NCBI GenBank assembly: GCA_022813625.1
Contig: JAKLMB010000042.1
Span: 236,322-300,321 of the forward strand
Source of the DNA: Aaosphaeria pasadenensis
Taxonomy: Eukaryota > Ascomycota > Dothideomycetes > Pleosporales
Direction: 5' to 3'
Length of the DNA stretch: 64,000 bases
Shown here: positions 43,776 to 55,930 of the stretch, piece by piece
Numbering within the stretch: the first letter of the stretch is position 1
Layout: the number at the start of each line of letters is the position of its first letter
Position numbers and translations under genes: made by a program
Notes under the pieces: generated by a model
What the model saw: only the letters and a program-made list of their open reading frames with translations
Database searches by the model: none
Told to the model about the DNA's origin: nothing

Positions 43776-44377
43776 TGGGTTGTGATCGGATGGGATAGGC
43801 ACGCGAGCACGTTGTATGCGAGAGGTGGGGATGGGGAGGAAGTAACAAGGTATATCAATCAGACTATAGGCGGCAACAATGATGTATCTTCATCATTATC
43901 ATCATCTGTCTCCTTCTGTGCCTATCTCCCCTCGCACCAGCCCTCGTCTGGTCTCCACCACTAAGTATATATATCTCTCCCCCTATATATATGTATACCC
44001 CCTGATGAAAAGTATGAAAAGAAAGAAAAGGAAAAAAAGGTGAACACATGCTGGTGACAAAACTGATCAATCAACTTTCTCTCTCGCTCTCACTCGCTAT
44101 CTCCACATTGGTCTTCGTGTCATCTCCTCGTCCCACCCTCCGTATAAAACACACAAACATCCCCAGATATGCAAGCGAACGAGCAAAGGTAATGACCGGA
44201 ACCGTGACTTTCGTAATTTTTAACTCCTCGAACAGATCGCAATGACGAACGGACCCATCCAACCCCATGTTGTACTCCCGGAAATGCCGTTACTGAAAGA
44301 AGGAAAATTTGGATATTTGGAAGGAAAGAAAGGAACAAGGGGGCCGTATGTGATTCTGGTCAAACAGTATTGGTCTA
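43776..44377. other. Convergent 3' spacer
   Basis: Contains the 3' ends of the bestrophin-like and dma1 genes, with an ATATAT-rich stretch near 43,966-43,998 and an A/G-rich stretch near 44,010-44,040. No gene is seen. Confidence 0.55.
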
Positions 44378-46541
44378 TCACATATGCAGAGGGGGCAGCG
44401 TCGGGGCTTCTCCACGGCCTGAGGATGGCGACTCGTCACGTAATCGAGGCCCTGTCGCCGCCGTCCGCCCTGCGCTTCCGTCTAAAACGAATGGCCCTGC
44501 ATCGTTTCGGGGCGTCAACGGTCCCTCCGCTACACGCTCCGGGCTGAGGCCATTAACTTCGGTATGGAACAATGGGGAGAGGCCAGAATGCTCGTTGTTT
44601 GCGGTTATATTAATCGTCACAGGCTGCGTTACCGAAGATGAGGCCGCTGGAGTGATGAAGCGTTGCGGGGTCGAGGGATTGGGCACGGGCGCGTTAGCAA
44701 TTTGACTGAGGGAATCGGCAATGTTGATGGTGGACAAGGCGGATTGCAACTCAGCCAGACTGAGGTCTCCACTCGCTTGAGCACCTCCCTCGGCATTGGT
44801 AGCAAGTGGTACAGTCGATGCACGGGGTGTGACATGTTTGTCCTCCTTGGGAGCTGCATTGTCTTCAGACGAGTCGCCGTTGGCGTTGCTAGCCTCCTCG
44901 TCCCATTCCTCGAATTCGCCCGGGTCTTCGACATCAGCTTCGAGATCGGCAACCGCACGACAATTGGGACAGAGGAAGTTGGGCCACGTTGGTCCATTGA
45001 GAATGGGTCGGATGCACTTGTAGTGCCATACATGCGAACAGGGTGCAACAAACAATGATTGACATGGCTAGCTTCGGGATCAGCAAGGTGCATCCGTGTG
45101 TCAACACGGGAGGGACAACAAACCGCAACACCCATTAAACAGATAGAACATTCGGAAGTATGTGTGGACGCGCTGTCGCCTTCCTTTCTAGTCTTTGCAA
45201 GGTTCCGCAGTCGCTGATGAGTTTGTTTGCTATCACACGATTAGCCACACCGGTCTCCGTTTCGACGGTTGCTACGACATACTTGAATGTATTGAGTCCC
45301 TGCTGCCACCCGCGGTTGCATTCGATTCTAATCTTCACGCAGCGGAATATCATTTCCTCCCCGCCTCTAAAATCAATGCCCAGTTGAATTATGTCCCCAT
45401 CTTTGAGTGGGAAGGGTTTCGATTCAACATTGGGTTGGCTCAAACGTATGTGATTCAAAAAGGTCCCCGACGAGCTCTTCACGTCCTTGATGTACCACTG
45501 GCCGTCCTTGCACCACAGCTCGCAATGCTTCCGGCTGACCACCTTGGATTTGAAGCCAACAGCAGCGGCCGACGGGACGTTCGCAGGTATGTCGGGGATG
45601 TTGTCACGTTCCGAGTAACGTCCAACTCTAATGACTGCCGATTCATCGGGGAGGGTACGAGTTATGGTAGCAAACTGGAGGGAGGGTCTGGGCGCACGTG
45701 GATCTTGGTGGGGGATAAATCGAATCGAGGGGAGGTGTTTATTAGAATGACTGTCAGAGGTAGCGGTGTCGGCGGGTTCCATGGTCGCGCCAGGAGGGGT
45801 GAAAGGCGCTGCTGGGACGGGTCCAGAATGGTTGCGCACAGTTAGTTGCGGCGTTGCCGTCTCAGCACGCGTTCTCGTCATGGCAGAGGTAGAAGGGTGT
45901 TGTGGAGGTGAAGTGGTGGTGGTGGTGGTTGTTGTTGTTGTTGTGGTGGAAGGAGTAGTAACAGCAGCAATAGCGGCAGCAACAGCAGCAGTAGCAGAAG
46001 AAACAGTGACAGTAGTAGGAGAAGGAAGAAGAGTAGGAGTGCCCGAAGGTAGCGACGATGCTAACAATGATGGTTCAGGGGCAGTGAGTGTTCTGGAGAG
46101 GGTCCTTCGATGTTCAGGTTCAGGTTCGGTCGGGAGTAGTATGGGGGCGAATGAATTCAGTGGGGTAGCGGTGGCAGAGCGCGAACGCCCAGGCCTAGAA
46201 GATGTGGGAGAGGAAGAGGAAGAAGAAGCGGGAAGAAGAGAGGCAGAATTGGGTGTAGAACCGTAAGACTGCGCAAATGGATAGTCGGAAACTGCCCTTG
46301 CACTCGTCGCACGTGAGATGCCGTTACTGCTGCTATTACTATTATTACCACCGCCACTGACAACGGCGTGAGAATGGGGTTGGGGATGGGAGTGGGAGTG
46401 AGAATGGAGGCTGTGGGTGTAATTCCTCAGGCTGGCGCTCAGCTCGCGAAGTCGGGAGGATCGCGACGAAGCAGGCGAGACTGGAGATACAGTGGTAGCA
46501 GATAACTCTGTTGGGGCTGCGGGCGCAGGTGTGGTGAACAT
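44378..46541 (-). CDS. dma1: FHA-RING E3 ubiquitin ligase Dma1
   Basis: Three exons (46541-45283, 45229-45124, 45067-44378) give about 684 aa. The N-terminal ~290 residues are Ser/Thr/His-rich with a poly-Thr run. An FHA domain follows (~300-410: IRVGRYSERD, SKVVSRKHCELWCKDGQWYI, KDVKSSSGTFLNHIRLS). The RING finger begins ECSICLMGVA, continues across intron 2 as PCQSLFVAPCSHVWHYKCIR and ends LCPNCRAV (~445-490). That order is diagnostic of Dma1/Chf-type ligases, which delay mitotic exit by inhibiting the septation initiation network. Both introns have a plausible branch site and restore the frame exactly (GTATGT...ATAG; GTTTGT...CTAG). The frame stays open to about 47426, so an earlier start is possible; 46541 was chosen because everything upstream is repeat-like. 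The tail is Ser/Pro-rich. Confidence 0.9.
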
Positions 46542-48409
46542 GAGGTGTGAATGTGAACTAGGTGTAGGCAAGGCGGATTGCGGCCGCCGCGTTATTGCCT
46601 GATGATTACGAGTAGGGTGTCGATTAGGGTGTGGGTGAGTATGTAGATGATGAAGACGATGAGACGGATGAGACTGAGACTGCGACTGATGATGATGGAT
46701 CTGCGACGGTTCAGACTGGGGTTGTGGCTGCGGCAGTTCGGTAGCGTCTGACCGGTGGTGAAGTGCTGGTGGTGGAGGTGGAGGTAGAGGTTGTTGTGGT
46801 GGTAGACAATGATGACAGGAGATATCTGAAGCAAGACGCGTCTGTAGTGTCAGTGCCAGTAATGAAGGTACGGAAGTGAGAGTGGGAGTGAAAGTAGAAG
46901 GAGAAGATGTTGATGTCAATGTCGACGTCGATGTAGATGCATGCGTAGGGAAGATAATAGTACCGGTACGAGTAGCAGTGGAGGTCGAGTTCTGGCCATC
47001 TCCTCCTACTCCTCCTACACCAACTTCAACTACGCCTCCTGCACCAATTATTACACCATCTCGACTGCCTCCCACCACTTCACCTCTTTCTGTTGTTGCT
47101 CTTCTCCCTGTTGCTCCTACTGATCCTCCTACAATTGACACTTCTGCTCCATGAATCCCTCGTCGCCTCCCCGCCTCGGCCTTACTCGACCATTGCTCCC
47201 CAGCAACCACTGGACCAAGCAGAACGGAGTAGAACTCGGCCATCATGCCATGAGTCGTGGTTCGTAAATGAAACTTCTTGGTAAAACAATAATGACAATA
47301 CTCCGTACGTACGCAAGAGACAATTGGGCGTTCACCTTCTCGTGGATTTGGTTCGGGAACGGGCGCGAGCACATAGCACATGGTACATGGCACATGGCAC
47401 ATGTAGTACTCTACTCTGCAGTGCACAGTATGGAGTAGTCACTCGAACTCCATGACATGGACATATTTCTTTGTCTCCCATCCATCACGATGCACCCAAA
47501 CGACAACAAAGCCTTCCACTTGTTGAGCAGTCAACTATTCCCTACACAGAACAGTACAGTACAGGCATCGTCCTCTTGATGGTTCGAAGGGTGTTCCTCC
47601 GTATGCCCAACCGGCCGCTTTGGACACACCCATTAATCAATAGTGGTAGCGTGAATGAACGTTTCGGGGTCCGCTCGCGGCCAGACGGTATGGAATGCCG
47701 CCAGATTTATGCATTGCATTATCGTTGTTAGACCACCCCGGAACCAAGGGGACACATTCTTCTACCTTGACGGACTGCCAACCGGGGTCTCTCCGGTCCT
47801 TTATGAACTAAACATCTACTGTTATCTGGGAACTTACTTCATTCCTAGACAGAAAAGAAGGCAAATGCATCTTCTGCGTTGAGGATACAATAAAATGCTA
47901 CTCTGTGGCACAGATGTTCGAAATCAACACAATGTCCATCGAGAAATCTACAAGGTATCATAACATCACAGTGTGCAGCCATTATCAGTCCTCTCTGGAC
48001 TCATTCTGATTCGTTGTGTAGAAAGTTCCCATAGCCTGTCTCCCTAACGATTACTAACTTGCTCTAATTCCCATCCGTTGCCGCACCCGACCACTCCTCA
48101 CAAAGGTATACCATGAGCCTTGAGGTACACAAGAAAGAATTTTCCAGGCAGTGTGGCTTGTACGCGCAAAGCTATTCGTAGAAATATCGTCACATCTGGA
48201 TTTTTTTTAGTAATTATAGCCATGATGTCAAAGGCAATGATACGAGTTTGATTTGAAGATGTCAGTGAGCCAGACACATCACGTGATGAATGCACCCTGG
48301 CTGCTTTAGTCGGTTCCGAGGCTCTCCATCCACGAAATTTCCATCCCGATGAGTCGGAATCATCGCAGCCAGCATTAACCGCCACACCATCATTCCTTCA
48401 TACAGGTCT
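46542..48409. other. Divergent intergenic region of dma1 and alpha-MPP
   Basis: The left ~880 bp could be leader or an N-terminal extension of dma1 (open, low-complexity, many di- and trinucleotide-like repeats). A TACTCCGTA motif lies at 47299-47307. A 9-bp imperfect tandem repeat built on CACATGGCA occupies about 47368-47403. No independent gene is seen. Confidence 0.5.
47368..47403. repeat. 9-bp imperfect tandem repeat
   Basis: Four near-copies of CACATGGCA, with variants CACATAG and TACATGG, in the dma1 / alpha-MPP spacer. Confidence 0.7.
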
Positions 48410-50194
48410 ATGGCCATGTTGAGACCTCGCACCATTCGACCGCTGTCGCGATCATTACGCAACACTACCCAACGAGCAGCAGCATGTCAAAGCCGTAGAG
48501 GACTGGCAACAACTCTCGCAGAGGAACAGGTAGACCTCACAGATTGAATTCATTTATTAACACAAGGCTGATGGAATACTGACTAGGACCCTGTTGATCT
48601 GGATCAACTCACCACCCTTCCCAATGGCATTCGTGTCGCGACTGAGGCTCTCCCTGGCCCTTTCTCCGGTGTGGGAGTCTACGTGGATGCCGGTTCCCGA
48701 TTCGAGAACGATGCGCTGCGCGGAGTGAGCCATATCATAGATCGACTCGCCTTCAAATCGACGAAATCAACAAGTGGAGACCAGATGATAGAGAAGATGG
48801 AATCGTTAGGTGGAAACATCCAGTGCGCCTCGTCACGCGAGTCTTTGATGTACCAGTCTGCATCCTTCAACTCCGCCGTTCCTACCACGATTGGAATCCT
48901 CGCAGAGACCATCCGCGACCCGCTCATCACCGAAGACGAAGTACAGCAGCAGCTCGAGACTGCCGATTACGAGATTGGAGAGATATGGTCGAAACCAGAG
49001 CTCATCCTCCCTGAATTGGTTCACATGGCTGCGTATAAAGATAACACTTTGGGACACCCGCTGCTTTGCCCGAAGGAGCGTCTACCCTTTATCAACCGGC
49101 AGGTGGTGGAAGCCTACCGCAAGGAGTTCTACAAGCCGGAGAGGATGGTCGTTGCTTTCGCGGGTGTGAATCACAATGAGGCAGTCAGGTTAACACAAGA
49201 ATACTTTGGTGATATGCAGAAGGGCACCGGCCCTGCTCTCGTGAGCCCCAGTCAGGACAGCACCATCTCCAGCAGCGCGCCCTACGAACATACCTTCACA
49301 GCTTCCCACCCAACCCCCATGGGCGCGCCCCCTCAGAGCTCGAAACTGCTTTCCAAGATCCCCTTCTTCAAGAATCTCTCCACTTCCGCGACATCCCAAG
49401 CTTCAGTACAGTCCTCCCTCGATCTCAACTTCCCACCAATCGATACTTCCACACCATCCCACTATACCGGCGGCTTCCTCACGCTCCCCCCGATTCCACC
49501 GCCGGCAAACCCCGCTCTGCCTCGCCTCTCGCACATTCATCTCGCCTTCGAAGCCCTCCCCATCAACTCTCCCGACATCTACGCCCTCGCCACGCTACAA
49601 ACCCTTCTCGGAGGTGGAGGATCTTTTTCTGCCGGAGGTCCCGGAAAGGGCATGTACTCGAGGCTGTACACCAATGTCCTCAACCAGCACGGCTGGGTCG
49701 AGTCCTGCATTGCCTTCAACCACTCCTACACGGATTCGGGATTGTTTGGCATCGCTGCGTCATGCGCGCCAGCATTAGTAGCCCAGATGTTGGAGGTCAT
49801 GTGCCGCGAGCTAGTCTCCCTCTCCGACGAGACGGGATACGCAGCACTCAAGGAGGGCGAGGTCCAGCGGGCGAAGAACCAGCTCCGCTCCTCATTGCTC
49901 ATGAACCTGGAGTCGCGCATGGTGGAGTTGGAGGATCTCGGCAGACAGGTGCAGGTCCACGGACGCAAGGTCGGCGTCAAGGAGATGTGCAAGAAGATTG
50001 AGGCCGTCACGGTCAAGGACCTGCGACGGGTTGCCAGGGAGGTGTTCGGCGGGCAAGTGCAGAACCTTGGGGGTGGAAGCGGAGCGCCAACGGTGGTGCT
50101 TCAGGAGGGTGAGCAGGAGGGATTGAACAGGAAGGACTTCCAATGGGACGACATCCAGGCTCGGATTGCTAGGTGGCAATTGGGACGACGATAG
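48410..50194 (+). CDS. mas2: Mitochondrial processing peptidase alpha subunit
   Basis: Two exons (48410-48529, 48587-50194) give 575 aa. Exon 1 encodes an Arg-rich, acid-free presequence (MAMLRPRTIRPLSRSLRNTT, then SRRGLATT) typical of matrix targeting. The M16B domain follows: LPNGIRVATEALPGPFSGVG, VYVDAGSRFEN, LRGVSHIIDRLAFKST. Where the beta subunit has its zinc HxxEH motif this protein has SHIIDR, so it is the non-catalytic alpha subunit. The Gly-rich loop that guides presequences to the active site is present (LLGGGGSFSAGGPGKGMYSR). MPP cleaves targeting signals from imported matrix proteins. The donor reads GTAGAC, weaker than the others here. A second ATG two codons downstream is an alternative start. 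Confidence 0.95.
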
Positions 50195-51504
50195 ATCGAC
50201 GCAAGGGACAGCAAACATCATGTATGAACCTTTTGTACAATACGAATAGAAGCATTATCATGGCAATATAAAAATGAATGTAAAGTACTCATCACAAGCA
50301 CTTAGTAACTACTATTGAATACTCTTTACGATTTAGCCATGTCAATCATGTTAAACTAATGAAGCACACACATCACGTGTTTTACCTGATGATACCCACA
50401 ACGTCCACGATTGCAGTGCCGTGTGAAGGTCTAGGCAATTCTTCTTCAACTATGACATGGCACAGTCTGGGAGGTGTTGATGACAAGCATGTATGGATTA
50501 TCGGGGTGTGGGAAGACAAGCCTTTGCCTATGGCGTATCGTCGCAAGGGAAACCAAGACAAGCAACGGGTCAATTGGCGCCATAGGCACCCTTACTCTTC
50601 CTCTCACTAACTCGTAACTCTTGACAGATGACAGTGGCTACTATCGTGATGACCCAATCTTGTAGAGAGGATCGCCCACTAAGAATAGCCCTGTTGGCTT
50701 CAGCTTCTTTTTTGCTTCTTTTCTGCCTTCTTCCGCGTACGACTAAGGACTAATGACGGTAAACAGAGGGGCATGGATTGGAATGGCATCATCGACGTCA
50801 CTGATGCCAACCGGGCAGTTCGGATAATCCGCCCTACCGCCCACAACTGCCCACAAGCGGCTACTCGTGAAATTACTCATCCACCCAACTCCCTCCAGCT
50901 GAACCAACTACAAGACTCCTCCCTCCCTCACGGACTCAAGACGATGATAAAGAACTGACTGACCCTCCACAGCCTCTTCAGAGTCTTCACCGTCGTGGCC
51001 TTGTAAGCTGTCAAATTCTGCACCCCTGTCGCTGGGTCCCTCTTGACTTCGATTCCATTTCCTTTTCCGTACTGGGCGCTTCTAAATGATAGATCCGAGT
51101 TACTGTCTGGTCCCTCAAGCGCACCCGCAAAATTGTGGCGACTTTACTCGAACTCGTACACAAATTGACATTGACATCATGCCTCCAGCATGGACCCATT
51201 GTCGTTCTTATTATTATGTTCCAAAGAGCGCAGTATTTGTGATCTGTAAATGGCAAGAAGAATTTATCTTGTCCAGACATCCATCCATCAATTGATCCGT
51301 CCCACCGCCAACATCATCCTCATCCTCCGTTAAGCAGCAAATTGATTCCGACACTTCGAAGCCTCCACTACTAATTTTCGTTTACTTTTATTATCTATTA
51401 TTATTTTTCATCTTCTCTTTCTATTCTCGATCGTCGTCCACACAAAATAAAGAGGTAGGGCAAAGGACCCTTAACCTTGAACCGGCCAGAGTGGAAGAGT
51501 CTAG
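50195..51504. other. Intergenic, no gene seen
   Basis: Contains the 3' region of the alpha-MPP gene and the leader/promoter of the histidine kinase. No supported frame on either strand. Confidence 0.5.
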
Positions 51505-54500
51505 ATGTGTCTGGTCGCTCCAGTTCCGAGCCCCTACACCCTGCATCCGCCTACGCCTACACCAACACCACCACCACCTATGCCTACAACTACCACTACC
51601 ACCACTACTACTATCATCCCCACTCCCACTACTACTATTACTCCTGCTGCTAATTCTCAAACTCCGATCCCTTCGGGTTATCCGACTCCAACCTCTCAAT
51701 TGCCAACAATTGATGCCCGCCGATCTTCCACAACAACAATCACTAACACAACCACCACTCATACAACAACTACCACCACTACCACCACTACAACTGATGC
51801 CATAGCTCATGAGATAACCCCCTCTCTTACAACTACTGCCGCCACTACTGCTGCTGCTAGCGGAACTCTCCCGTCAAGTCACTCTCCCGCACACGCCCGC
51901 GCCCACGCCACACTCAATCTTCTTCGACATTGCTTGCACTGTCCAACCCCAAGGTCAATCAATCCTCCAAATGTCGTGCCCACTCCTGTTCCACCTCCAC
52001 CATCTATAGCTGCTGCATATTCAAGCCAGCCGGATCGTACCGGGCCAACAATGCCTACTGATGGAAAACGTACCTCCTTCTTCCCAAAAGCCGATGCTGC
52101 CATACTACAGTCCAAATATGATCCGCCATCGGTCCGTCCCAAGGTGGTTGGCCCCGTCTTCGATGTTGATCATGCCAACCAACCCCTCCAGCCATGGAAC
52201 CAGGAGTTAACAGAAGCCGTATATCCTCTCAACCACGATGAGTCCGATGAAGCACCAATGCCGAGCAAGCCGGACTCACAATTCCAATGTCCAGCCGTGG
52301 GGGACACTTATCTGTATCCTGTCCTAACCCAAAATGAGAGACTCCGACTGACCATGCTGTGGTACTACACTCGCGGAAGCCTTGAGGATGTCGAACTGCA
52401 ATCACGACTCCAGGAGAAGGCTCACCTCGCATCCGAGACCATAGGATGGGAATTCGTCGTCATTGGCCTGTTGGACCACAATACTTACACACGTCTGGTC
52501 ACAGTCGGTGTTCCACTGGCTGTGCTTCCTCGTCGCGAGACCATGTGCGCCCATACAATCAATCAACCACACGATGTAAGCCGCCTTTCCTTTTCAAATT
52601 CTCCAAGGTCGTCTTGCTAAAACCCCTAGGCTCCGTTCATGCTACCTGATATGTCCAAGGACTGGCGTTTCCAGAAAGCGCCACACGTCGCGGAAGGAGG
52701 ACTTCGATCCTATGCTGGCGTGCCTTTGCGTCTGGAGACGGAATTCGGCCACTCTGTCACCCTAGGATCACTCTGCGTAACCGCAAACTCCGTGCAAAAG
52801 CCACTGACCAGATCGCAGCAACGATCCCTCGTACGCTTGGCCGACTGGGTGGTCGCCGATCTTGTCCATAGCGCCAGAGCCAGGCGGCAACAGGAACGGC
52901 GCCGGATGCTGGAGCTCATCGGCTCGGTCAAGCTACTGGAGAACGATGATGGGTTCCGGTTCGAAGGGGACGTGTTGGATATTGTGAAAACGATCTACCC
53001 GCAAGCCACCATCAACATCCAAGCGTCAGCGCGGCACCAGATCGTACTCGAAGGACGTGATCCCATCAGCGTGGATGAGCTCGAGAATGGATTATGGGAA
53101 GATTGCGAGTACTTTGACTACATCATCGAAAAGTACAACCATCGAGATATACAGCTTAGAAGAGTAGTCCGAGTCATTGCTGCCGAAGGAGGTGTCGCTC
53201 CCCTGCCGACGTACCTGGTCGTTGCGTCGAAAGACCCTCGTCTCGTGTTCGACGACGTTGATACCTGGTTCGTCCAGACATGCGCTTCGATGTTGTCGCA
53301 GATGTGGCAGAGTCGACTTCTGAAAGAAGCCGTGAAAGCGAAAGAGAGCTTCCTGCGCGGGATCACGCATCAGCTCCGCACGCCGATTCACGGCATCTTG
53401 GGCTCAGTCGAGCTCCTGGCTGAGGAGATGAGGTCGCGAAACTTCTGGTCGGATTATATCGTGGCTTCGTCTTTGCCAGCATCCGCCACAGAACCGTTCT
53501 CTAAAGATCTGTCTACCAAGACCCATCCTCTTACATATCTTGACACCATCAAGGCTTCTGGTCGGGAACTTATATCTACTATCAACAGTATGCTCAAGTT
53601 GAACAGGTGGACAGAGATAGCGCAAGCTGGCAGAGTCGATACGCTGCGTCGTTTCACGGAGCTCGAGTCGATCTTAATTCACGAATTAATGCAGACGATG
53701 TCGGACGAGGTTCTTACGAGGTCCTCGTTGATATTCAACTACATCCTCCCATCGAATTGCGACAGCCTGACAATCGACATGTGCCTCATGAAGGACTGCA
53801 TTCTAGCCCTTGTGATTAATGCGCTCCAGGCAACACCACCGAAAGGTGTTGTTTCCGTGACTGTATCTGTACCGGCGGACCACTCGGTTTTCACGGTCGA
53901 CGTGAGGGATACTGGAATGGGAATTCACCCAGATGATCATGCGCGAATCTTTGAAGCCTACGAGAAGGTGGATATGCACACCACCGGAGCCGGACTCGGC
54001 CTGACGCTGGGCTCTAAGCTCGCGAGTCTGCTGAACGGCTCGATATCCTTGGTCTCGTCCGCTCCGCAGCAGGGCTCCCATTTCAGGGCCACATTCTACA
54101 ACCCAGTCTGCATCCGCCAAACCCCCAAGTCGTCCGAGCCGAAATTCACAGCCTTGCCGTCTACTTTCCACTGCATCGAAGCCTGCTCGAACCCTAGGTC
54201 ACTTTCTTCGCATTTCGCCGATTGCCTCATCACCCAGGGCTTGACGTCTTCAGATGATAAAGAAAACTCCCTTCTGATCATCGAACATAGCGAGGAAGAT
54301 CCAGAGCATCTGGACACTCTCGTATCGCGAGTACCCCCTTCACAAGTCGCCATTTGCCTGGTGCCTTCGACAAGAAGCAACATCCACCTAAACACCGACC
54401 ACCAGGAGCAAGTCCAATTCCGAAACAACATCATCTACTCCACCTCCCCCTTCACCTACTCAACCCTCAAAGCCGCCCTCCAGCGCGCCGACACCATCCT

Positions 54501-55164
54501 CTCCGACATCAAGCTCACCGCCTCGCAACCACCCGCAGCCGCAGCTCACGACAACCCCCTGAAAGACCTCCCCCTCCGCATAACCCCGCCAGTCACCCTC
54601 CCCAAAAACCCACCGCCCCGCCTCCTCCGCCAGAAAACCGCCTCCCCCCCAACAACAACAGCAACAGCAACAGCAACAAACACCGACCGCATAACCGCCC
54701 TCCTAGTCGACGACAACCCGACCAACCTCCGCATCATGCAAATGTACTGCAAGAAACGCCAGATCCCCTACCTCTGTGCCACCGACGGCCACCAAGCCGT
54801 CTCAATCTTCAAATCCCACCTCCTCCCCACCTCCACCTCCCCTCCCTCGCCCTCCAAGGAAACCCCAACCCCTACCCCTACTCCCACAGCCATCAACCTC
54901 ATCCTCATGGACCTCCAAATGCCAGTCCTCGACGGCATATCCGCCACGCGGGCTATCCGCGACTTGGAGCTCCAACACAAGGGCCCCTCCACCCCTGAAA
55001 AACTTAGGAGCGTGTTGTTCATCATCACGGGCCAAGATAGTAAAGATGATAGGAAAGGTGCGGAGGACGCGGGCGCGGACGCGTTTTTCGTCAAGCCGGT
55101 CGGCCCGAGGGAACTGGATAGGGGGATTGGGGATTGGTTTCCGGGGTGGAGTGGGGGGAGTTGA
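51505..55164 (+). CDS. GAF-domain hybrid histidine kinase
   Basis: Two exons (51505-52575, 52630-55164) give 1201 aa. The first ~180 residues are Thr/Pro-rich; MPTDGKRTSFFPKADAA at 52050 is a credible alternative start. A GAF-type sensor spans roughly 285-465. The HisKA box has the phospho-acceptor His604 (GITHQLRTPIHGILGSVELL). The ATPase domain shows N- (LALVINALQATPPKG), G1- (VRDTGMGI) and G2-like (TTGAGLGLTLG) boxes. A receiver domain ends the protein: LLVDDNPTN (acidic pair D1051-D1052), phospho-acceptor Asp1118 (LILMDLQMPVLDG) and Lys1179 (FFVKPVG). All phosphorelay residues are present. A Pro/Thr-rich insertion interrupts the receiver just before the strand bearing Asp1118. Such kinases feed an Hpt protein and response regulators such as Ssk1. 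No membrane segment is seen; it is probably cytosolic. The signal is unknown. Confidence 0.94.
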
Positions 55165-55384
55165 TGAGATGTGTGAGGGAGGGGGGTGGATGTGTATGAT
55201 ACATGGGGAGATGGAGGGGATATATGAGGGGGTTGGATAGGGACCACGATCTTTTGACGTATATAACGGGCTCGAACACGTCTTTGAATGTATGTTAGGG
55301 CTAGGTTTCTAAGGTTTAGGTACTGATGAACGAATGAATGGAAATATATAAGGATACCTAAATTTTTGCACTCTGCTTTGATTA
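55165..55384. other. 3' region of the histidine kinase gene
   Basis: G-rich at first (GGGTGGATG-type sequence near 55,180-55,230), then AT-rich near 55,340-55,370. No gene is seen. Confidence 0.4.
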
Positions 55385-55715
55385 CAAGTTCCTAGTTGCC
55401 GTTAGTTCCCAGTTGCCAGTTGCCAGTTGTTAGCTACTGGTTTCTAGCTATCAGTTGCTAGTAACCTCTAACTTCTTGGTTCTCACTTGCAAGTTCCTAG
55501 TTGTTGGTCTCTACTTGTTGCTTATTAGTAGTTAGCTGTTAGTTGTCAGCTGTCAGGCACCAGTTCCCACTTGTCATCAATTCCCAGTCGTTGTCAGTTC
55601 CCAGTCGTCTTCAATTCTCACTCGTCGTCAATTCTCACTCGTCGTCAGTTCTCACTCGTCGTCAATTCTCACTCGTCGTTAATTCTTAGTTGTTGTTAAT
55701 TCCTAGTTGTCTTTA
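55385..55715. repeat. Minisatellite: heptamer-like array followed by nine 17-bp units
   Basis: From 55385 to about 55562 a degenerate array of CAGTTGC/TAGTTGC-like words runs. From 55563 to 55715 nine complete 17-bp units follow without gaps (starts 55563, 55580, 55597, 55614, 55631, 55648, 55665, 55682, 55699). Central units read ATTCTCACTCGTCGTCA. The last two are ATTCTTAGTTGTTGTTA and ATTCCTAGTTGTCTTTA, mostly C-to-T changed. Confidence 0.92.
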
Positions 55716-55930
55716 GTTACTAGAGATTAAATATTAATTAATAATCTTATTTATGGGTATTCCTCTTAGGAATAAAATTTTATATAAAAATAAAGTATTT
55801 TTAAGATAAAAATTTGTAGTTACTACTATCTATTTCTAAAGGGTACGTATAAGATTCTATATTTATATTGTAGTAAGATATATATAGGTAGGTAAATAGC
55901 AAGTATTTATAAGGTATAAGGAGAAAGCAA
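55716..55930. repeat. AT-rich island, RIP-like
   Basis: About 200 bp, by eye around four-fifths A+T, lying directly against the decayed end of the minisatellite. It has no open frame and no recognisable transposon relic. Its base composition differs sharply from all neighbouring DNA, as expected for repeat-induced point mutation or a recently eroded insertion. Confidence 0.7.
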
